Origin: Opitutaceae bacterium
Lineage (GTDB): Bacteria > Verrucomicrobiota > Verrucomicrobiia > Opitutales > Opitutaceae
NCBI GenBank assembly: GCA_005786775.1
Contig: SYDD01000044.1
Coordinates: 1-12,528 of the forward strand
Direction of reading: 5' to 3'
Length of the DNA: 12,528 nt
Below are positions 7,766-12,528 of the stretch, in pieces. Below the pieces are notes generated by a model. That model saw nothing but the letters and a program-made list of their open reading frames with translations. It searched no databases and was not told the origin of the DNA. Both the position numbers and the translations under genes were made by a program. Each line of letters opens with the position of its first letter. Within the stretch, counting starts at the first letter, position 1.

Positions 7766-10700
7766 GCACCGACTCCGGAACGAGGGGGCTGAATTTCGCG
7801 ATCCTGGCATCCGCCGGGACCGGCAAGACCTACCAGCTTTCGGTGCGCCTGGCCCGGCTGCTGATGCTGGGCAAGCGGCCCGAGGAAATCATCGCGCTGA
7901 CCTTCACCCGGGCGGCGGCGGGCGAGTTTTATCTGCGCGTGCTGCAGCGTTTGAAGGAGGCGGCGACCGACGAGGACAAGCGGCGGAGGATCTGCGGGGT
8001 GCATCCGGCGGGCGAGCCGAGTCCGGTCGATCAGGATAACCCGCTGGTGCTCAACCCGGAGGAGTTTCCGCCTGCCGCCTTCGCGGCCAAGTTGCGGGAG
8101 CTGGTGCAGACCTCGGACCGGCTCCTGCTGAGCACCTTGGACAGTTTCTTCGTGCGGCTGGTCAACCCGTTCGCGTTGGAACTGGGGCTGGAGACCAGCC
8201 GGCCGGTGACCGTGCCAGAACCTGAGCTGCCCGGGCTGGCAGAGGGGGCGCTGCGGACGATGCTGGGGGAGCTGGAGGCGCGGGGTCAGCTGGACCAGTT
8301 AGGCGCGCAGCTGAACGACTACGTGGACGGGCAGGCGGCGGGCAACCCGACCGAGACCCTGCTCGAGCTGGTGCGGGCGTACCACGAGTTCCTGACGCTG
8401 GCCCGCGACGAGGCCGTCTGGGGTGACCCGGACGCCATCTGGCCGGGCGCCAGCCGCCCGCCGTGGCTGGATCTGGACGAGAAGGGCGCACCGGATCCCG
8501 CCGACGTGGCCGCGGTGGCGGCCCGGTTGAGCACCTATCCCCAGACCAGTAACGGCAAGACCGAGCGGCGGGCGAGGTTGGTGCAAGGATTCGAGGGCGT
8601 CGCATCGGTGCAGAGGATGGCGGAGCTGGACGCGGGCGAGCTGGAGGCTTTCCTGGAGCGGTACGCCCCGGTGCTGGACGAGACGCGGACGCGATTGGAG
8701 GTCCGCTACTACCGGGAGTCGGTCTGGCTGGAGGCGCACGAGGTGGCGGCGGCCCGGCGGGTCGTCCAGGCCCTGATCAGTCTGGCCGTGCGCACGGCGA
8801 TGCGGCGGACGAAGGCCCTGCACGCCTGCCTGACGGGCTTTGAGCAGGCGTACGACGCCGAGGTTCGCCGCCAGGGGCGGTTGAGCTTCACGGATTACGC
8901 GGTCCTGCTGAACGCGTGGCTCACCCCGCTAGGGCGGCGGGAGGACGTGGCGGCGGCGCTGGACGACATCCATTTCCGTCTCGATGCGAAGGTGAAGCAT
9001 TGGCTGCTGGACGAATTCCAGGACACCAGCACCCGGCAGTACGATGTCCTGCGCCGGAATCTCGACGAGATCGTGGGGACGGCGGGGGAGGACCGGAGCG
9101 TGTTCGTGGTCGGTGACACCAAGCAGTCGCTCTACGAGTGGCGCCAGGGGAACCGGGAGCTGCTCCACCGCGTGGACGCGATGATCCGGGCGAACGGCAT
9201 CAGCGTGGAGATGAACGAGACGCGCCGCTGTGCGCCTCAGGTGCTGACGATGGTCAACGCCTTGCTGGAGAACCTCGGGGACCGGAAGCTGGGCCGCTTC
9301 TTTTCCCCCGTGGCGGCGAGCGACTGGGATCGGGTCTTCCAGGAGCAGCGGGCGCATCGGGAGGCGCCCGCGGCGGGCCGTGCGGAGTGGGTGCGGCTGG
9401 GGAAGTCCGCCCCGGGCGACGGCGAGGATGGCAACGGCGGCGATCCGGGGGAGGCGGGAGCGGGCATGCCGGAGCGCCATGCGATATGGATAGCCGGTGA
9501 TCTGCAGCGCAGCGGCGTGTTGGCCGAGGCCGGGCCGGGCCTGCCGCGGGGCCTGCGCCCGGGTGTCACCTGCGCGGTCCTGGTTTCCAGCAATGATCAG
9601 GCGCGGCGGATCGCCGAGACCCTTCGCCGGCTGGGCGTGGAGGCCACGGACGAGGCTTCGGTGGCCGTGGTGCGGGACAATCCCGTGACGGCGGGACTGT
9701 TCGCGTTGATCGAGGTGACCGCCCACCCGGGGAACGCCCTCGCCCGGGGGCTCGCGTGGATGTCGCCCGCCGCGCGCCGGCTGGTGGCGGATGAGCGCGG
9801 CGATCCGGACTGGGGCCGGTTGACGCGCGGAATCGCTGAGCGCTTCGCGGCGCGCGGGGCGGAGGCCGTGGCGGACTGGCTGGTCGGTTCGCTGGCGCCC
9901 GAATCCACCAATGATTTTCTGGAGAAACGGCTGCGGCAGTTCCGGGCCGTGGCGGCCGACTACGATACGACGGGCCGCAGGGATCTGGCGGACTTCATCG
10001 CCTACGCCGAGGGCACGCGCCGGCGCGACCAGGCGATGGTCCAAGGCGTTCAGGTCATCACGATCCACCGGGCAAAGGGCCTAGAGTACGGCATGGTGTA
10101 CCTGCCGTGCCTGAACGACTCGCAGCACCGGATGGCGGACTTGCGGGGCGGGTTGCTCTACCTGACGCCGGCGATGGCGGAAAAGCGGGCCGGGGCGGTG
10201 ACCGGCAGTATCTACGATGAGAGCCTGTTCCGGCCCGCTTGGATTCTGGCGGGAATGAACCGCTCGTTCGCGGAGCACGTGCCGGTCCTGCGCGAAGCCA
10301 TCGATGCCCTGCGCGCGGAGTCGGCCTACGGCAGCCTGTGCCGGCTCTATGTGGGCATGACGCGGGCGAAAGTCCGCCTCGTGATGATTTCGGATCGGCT
10401 CCCGGCCAGGAAGTTGGACCCCGCGTCGAGCGAGTATTTCGAGAGCAAGGCCAAGGAGGGCAGCCACGATTTCGCCTGCTTCCTGGAGTCGAGCCTGGCG
10501 CGAACCACCCGCGGCTGGTGCAACCCGGCGCCGCTACCGCCCGACGATCCCGCCGCGGAGCTGGCGTGGACGGATAGCCCGACGCCGGACGATCGGGGCT
10601 GGACCAGGGCTTTTGCGACCCAGCCCGGGGAATCGGCGGCCGCGGGGGAGGCGACCGATCCGCTGGCGACTGTCTGGGCTGATTTCGCGACCACGGTACG

Positions 10701-11274
10701 GCCTCGGCGGCGGCAACCGTCCGCGCACTCGCCCACCGGCGATGCCCCGTGGGCTCCGCAAACCTCCGAGCTGCGGGGCAAAGTCTTCGGCACCTACCTG
10801 CACACTTTGTTTGCCCGGCTCGGGCGCGACGCGGATGCCTTCCTGCGCGAGCTTGACGCCCTCCCCGTGCCCGCCGGGCAGGAGGAGGTCCACGCGCAGG
10901 CGCTCGAACGCATCCGGGCGTGCCTGGCCGATCCGGCGATCCGCCGCGTGCTCGTCGGGGAACTCGACGGCAGGCTGCTGTGGGTCGAGCGCAAGGCAGC
11001 GATCCACCAGACCTTGCCGGAGGGGCAGACGGAGATCGTGCCCGCCGTGTTCGACCGGGTCTGCCTCACGCCTGGAAGGAGCGCGGTGATCATTGACTAC
11101 AAGACGGCGCGCGGGGCGAGTGACGACGCCCTGCGCGAGCGGTACCGGGGACAGATGACGGCCTATCGCGACGCCGTCGCGCGGCTGACGGGCATCCCGC
11201 AGGAGTCCATTCAGGCGAAGCTGATCGGCATCCGGACCGATTCGCAGCGGGTCTCGGTGGTGGAGGTTTTTTGA
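7762..11274 (+). CDS. addA: AddA/RecB-like UvrD-family helicase with C-terminal nuclease
   Basis: A 1170-residue SF1A helicase-nuclease, close to AddA and RecB in length. It should unwind and cut DNA ends together with the AddB-like protein. All helicase motifs are visible: I 'ASAGTGKT' (K22), Ia 'IIALTFTRAAAGEF', II 'LLDEFQDTS' (D417, E418), III 'VVGDTKQSLYEWR' (451-460), IV 'MNETRRCAPQVL' (R488/R489), V 'ITIHRAKGLEYGMVYLP' (from 766), VI 'LYVGMTRAKVRL' (R868). The C-terminal RecB-type nuclease has 'GTYLH' (H1014), 'WVERKA' (E1076), 'VFDRV' (D1098), 'IIDYKTA' (D1112, K1114) and Q1131-x3-Y1135, so it should be active. A low-complexity Pro/Ala/Asp-rich stretch (about 910-1000) links helicase and nuclease. 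The frame is open 341 codons upstream of 7762, but that part overlaps the AddB nuclease domain in another frame and is not coding. The ATG fits the usual short lead-in to motif I. RecB is the main alternative name, but no recC or recD lies nearby and the AddB-like partner supports AddA. Confidence 0.92.
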   Translation: MSTDSGTRGLNFAILASAGTGKTYQLSVRLARLLMLGKRPEEIIALTFTRAAAGEFYLRVLQRLKEAATDEDKRRRICGVHPAGEPSPVDQDNPLVLNPEEFPPAAFAAKLRELVQTSDRLLLSTLDSFFVRLVNPFALELGLETSRPVTVPEPELPGLAEGALRTMLGELEARGQLDQLGAQLNDYVDGQAAGNPTETLLELVRAYHEFLTLARDEAVWGDPDAIWPGASRPPWLDLDEKGAPDPADVAAVAARLSTYPQTSNGKTERRARLVQGFEGVASVQRMAELDAGELEAFLERYAPVLDETRTRLEVRYYRESVWLEAHEVAAARRVVQALISLAVRTAMRRTKALHACLTGFEQAYDAEVRRQGRLSFTDYAVLLNAWLTPLGRREDVAAALDDIHFRLDAKVKHWLLDEFQDTSTRQYDVLRRNLDEIVGTAGEDRSVFVVGDTKQSLYEWRQGNRELLHRVDAMIRANGISVEMNETRRCAPQVLTMVNALLENLGDRKLGRFFSPVAASDWDRVFQEQRAHREAPAAGRAEWVRLGKSAPGDGEDGNGGDPGEAGAGMPERHAIWIAGDLQRSGVLAEAGPGLPRGLRPGVTCAVLVSSNDQARRIAETLRRLGVEATDEASVAVVRDNPVTAGLFALIEVTAHPGNALARGLAWMSPAARRLVADERGDPDWGRLTRGIAERFAARGAEAVADWLVGSLAPESTNDFLEKRLRQFRAVAADYDTTGRRDLADFIAYAEGTRRRDQAMVQGVQVITIHRAKGLEYGMVYLPCLNDSQHRMADLRGGLLYLTPAMAEKRAGAVTGSIYDESLFRPAWILAGMNRSFAEHVPVLREAIDALRAESAYGSLCRLYVGMTRAKVRLVMISDRLPARKLDPASSEYFESKAKEGSHDFACFLESSLARTTRGWCNPAPLPPDDPAAELAWTDSPTPDDRGWTRAFATQPGESAAAGEATDPLATVWADFATTVRPRRRQPSAHSPTGDAPWAPQTSELRGKVFGTYLHTLFARLGRDADAFLRELDALPVPAGQEEVHAQALERIRACLADPAIRRVLVGELDGRLLWVERKAAIHQTLPEGQTEIVPAVFDRVCLTPGRSAVIIDYKTARGASDDALRERYRGQMTAYRDAVARLTGIPQESIQAKLIGIRTDSQRVSVVEVF

Positions 11275-11297
11275 GAGTGTGCGCCCATCGCTTCCCT

Positions 11298-12528
11298 TCA
11301 GGGCGTGGCACTCAGGCGGGCGGGGGCGCGGGTGACGGGGACCTCCTGCGCCTGGGAGAGGTTCGGCGTGTCCGCGCGGTCCGCCACGCCCTCGACCCGC
11401 AGCACCGGCAGCCTTCCCGCCGCCAAAGGTGACGTCCGCAGCGTCACCGTGCGGCGATCGGTGGCGAGGGTGGCCGCGAGGACCTCGGCCCCGCTCAACC
11501 GGTACGCCGCCACGCGTTCCGCCCCGCCCGCGCCGTCGCCCGCGCGCACCGCCTCATTGAAGCGCACGAGCAGCCGCCCATCCTCCTCGAACTCGGCCGC
11601 GACCGCCACCGGTGGCGTCGTCTCCTGCCGCGGCAAGCCGTCGATCCACTCCCGCAGCAGCGCGACAAAGGGCCGGTCCACGGAATCCGACTCGAGCGGC
11701 GGCATCCGCTGCCCGATCACGTTCCCGCTCACGCGGTGGAACAGGTCGGAGCCGTCCGGATCCCGCGGCGCCACCACGTGCCGGTGGCCGCCGGAATCCG
11801 GACCGACCAGCGGGCCAAACACGAGGAGTTGGTCGGGGAGCGGCAGGTTCGAGTTGCCGCGCCACGCGGCGGGAATGGGCGCCGAGTTGTGGCAATGCGC
11901 GCAATTCGCGTCGAGGTAGGCCCGGACCTTGGCCTCGGGCGCGGCGGCTGGCTCCTCGATGGCGGCGTGCCTGCGGAGATTGCGCGCCGGGTCCGGGCCC
12001 GGGGACCCGTCGAGCATCCCGCGGCGGGACCATTCCTCCAGCTGGTTCCGGGGCGCGCCGTCGGGGCCGGTGACGGGACGGTTAAGCTGACGGGTCTTGA
12101 GGCCGAGCACGTAACCGGCGCCCTGCGAATGGCATTGGCTGCAGCTCTCGGTGCTGGAATGGGCCCAGAGAACGCGCGTCCGGGCCCCCTTCTCGTCAAG
12201 CCGGTCGAGGGTGGCGCGCTCGTCGTCATTCTCCACTAGAGTGGCGTCGCGTCCGGCTGCGTCCCAGCGGTAGTTGAGCCCGTAGAAGCCGCCGTCGTCC
12301 TGCGCGACCAGCACCCGGGTCTCGAGGCGCGAAGGCTGTTCGGGCCGGCGCGCGTCCTTCATCCAGTCCACCTGCTGCACCAGCACGGTGCCCGGCGGGA
12401 AGCGCCAGTCGGCCTCGGGATGGAAGGTGATCCGGCGGCCCTCGGGGAGGGCGATCCAGCGGCGGGCGCGCGCGCCGTTCATCCACTGGGGCGCGATGAC
12501 CTCGTAGGGCACGAGCCCCGGCGCGGGC
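11298..12528 (-). CDS. Exported diheme cytochrome, TIGR03806 (HNE_0200) family, with C-terminal Ig-like domain (N-terminus beyond window)
   Basis: The frame runs from the right window edge to a stop ending at 11298, about 409 codons, and is 5'-truncated. A GTG at 12512 lies inside the conserved 'PGLVPYEVIAPQWMNGA' block, which family members have internally, so it is not the true start. The body follows the TIGR03806 pattern: 'RRWIALPEG', 'FPPGTVLVQQ', 'ETRVLV', 'GLNYRWD', then heme motif C-S-Q-C-H (12143-12129) followed by 'GAGYVLGLKTRQLNRP'. A second heme motif, C-A-H-C-H (11903-11889), and 'GQRMPP', with a possible axial Met, follow. The last 100 or so residues ('LLVRFNEAV...ATLATDRRTVTLRTSPLAAGRLPVLRVEGVADRA') look like an SbsA-type Ig domain. 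In relatives this module often follows a glucose/sorbosone-dehydrogenase-like beta-propeller or another exported domain, so this may be the tail of such a fusion; that cannot be checked here. Probable role: extracytoplasmic electron transfer. It converges on addA with a 23-bp gap. Confidence 0.85.
   Translation of the reverse strand, partial: PAPGLVPYEVIAPQWMNGARARRWIALPEGRRITFHPEADWRFPPGTVLVQQVDWMKDARRPEQPSRLETRVLVAQDDGGFYGLNYRWDAAGRDATLVENDDERATLDRLDEKGARTRVLWAHSSTESCSQCHSQGAGYVLGLKTRQLNRPVTGPDGAPRNQLEEWSRRGMLDGSPGPDPARNLRRHAAIEEPAAAPEAKVRAYLDANCAHCHNSAPIPAAWRGNSNLPLPDQLLVFGPLVGPDSGGHRHVVAPRDPDGSDLFHRVSGNVIGQRMPPLESDSVDRPFVALLREWIDGLPRQETTPPVAVAAEFEEDGRLLVRFNEAVRAGDGAGGAERVAAYRLSGAEVLAATLATDRRTVTLRTSPLAAGRLPVLRVEGVADRADTPNLSQAQEVPVTRAPARLSATP

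Noticed and set aside
8929..10068. Long minus-strand open frames within the addBA operon (379 codons here; others at 5813-6760 and 6806-7810)
   Set aside because: Compositionally biased Arg/Pro/His-rich translations with no motifs, fully antisense to well-supported helicase and nuclease motifs.
4643..11274. Helicase plus nuclease pair as a phage-defence island
   Set aside because: The gene order, sizes, motifs and ATGA overlap fit a housekeeping AddAB enzyme. No integrase, transposase, methylase or other defence gene lies nearby.
12510..12512. GTG at 12512 as the true start of the diheme cytochrome gene
   Set aside because: The frame continues upstream to the window edge and the GTG lies within the conserved 'PGLVPYEV' block. 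No signal peptide follows it, although the heme motifs require export.

Overview
This is a chromosomal window of high-GC bacterial DNA with five protein genes, two of them cut by the window edges. I see no RNA gene, mobile element or CRISPR array. The gene families point to the Planctomycetes-Verrucomicrobia group, most likely a verrucomicrobial (Opitutus-like) soil or freshwater bacterium. The main reason is the pair of exported multi-domain c-type cytochromes (a PSCyt1-DUF1549-DUF1553 protein and a TIGR03806-type diheme protein), which are typical of that group. This placement is inferred from gene content, not from a marker gene.

Left part (1-2816, minus strand): an exported alpha/beta hydrolase of the acetylxylan-esterase/dienelactone-hydrolase type is followed downstream by a Sec-exported cytochrome/DUF1549/DUF1553 protein whose C-terminus lies beyond the left edge. 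Both products should act outside the cytoplasm. Divergent from the hydrolase, across a 107-bp gap, is an AbgT-family inner-membrane transporter (2924-4462) that keeps the residues known to matter in MtrF and YdaH.

Central part (4643-11274, plus strand): a two-gene operon with an ATGA stop/start overlap encodes an AddAB-type helicase-nuclease for double-strand break end processing. The first gene is an AddB-like subunit (degenerate helicase body plus intact C-terminal PD-(D/E)XK nuclease). The second is an AddA/RecB-like UvrD helicase with all motifs and its own PD-(D/E)XK nuclease. The AddB subunit lacks both the N-terminal P-loop and the iron-sulfur cysteines of the Bacillus-type enzyme, so it resembles the alphaproteobacterial AddB type.

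Right part (11298-12528, minus strand): the C-terminal part of an exported diheme cytochrome of the TIGR03806 (HNE_0200) family, ending in an SbsA-like Ig domain. It converges on addA with only 23 bp between the two stop codons. Its N-terminus lies beyond the right edge.

The window looks like ordinary core and metabolic genome. The most interesting item is the Fe-S-less, P-loop-less AddB paired with a complete AddA. I found no convincing new defence or mobile system.
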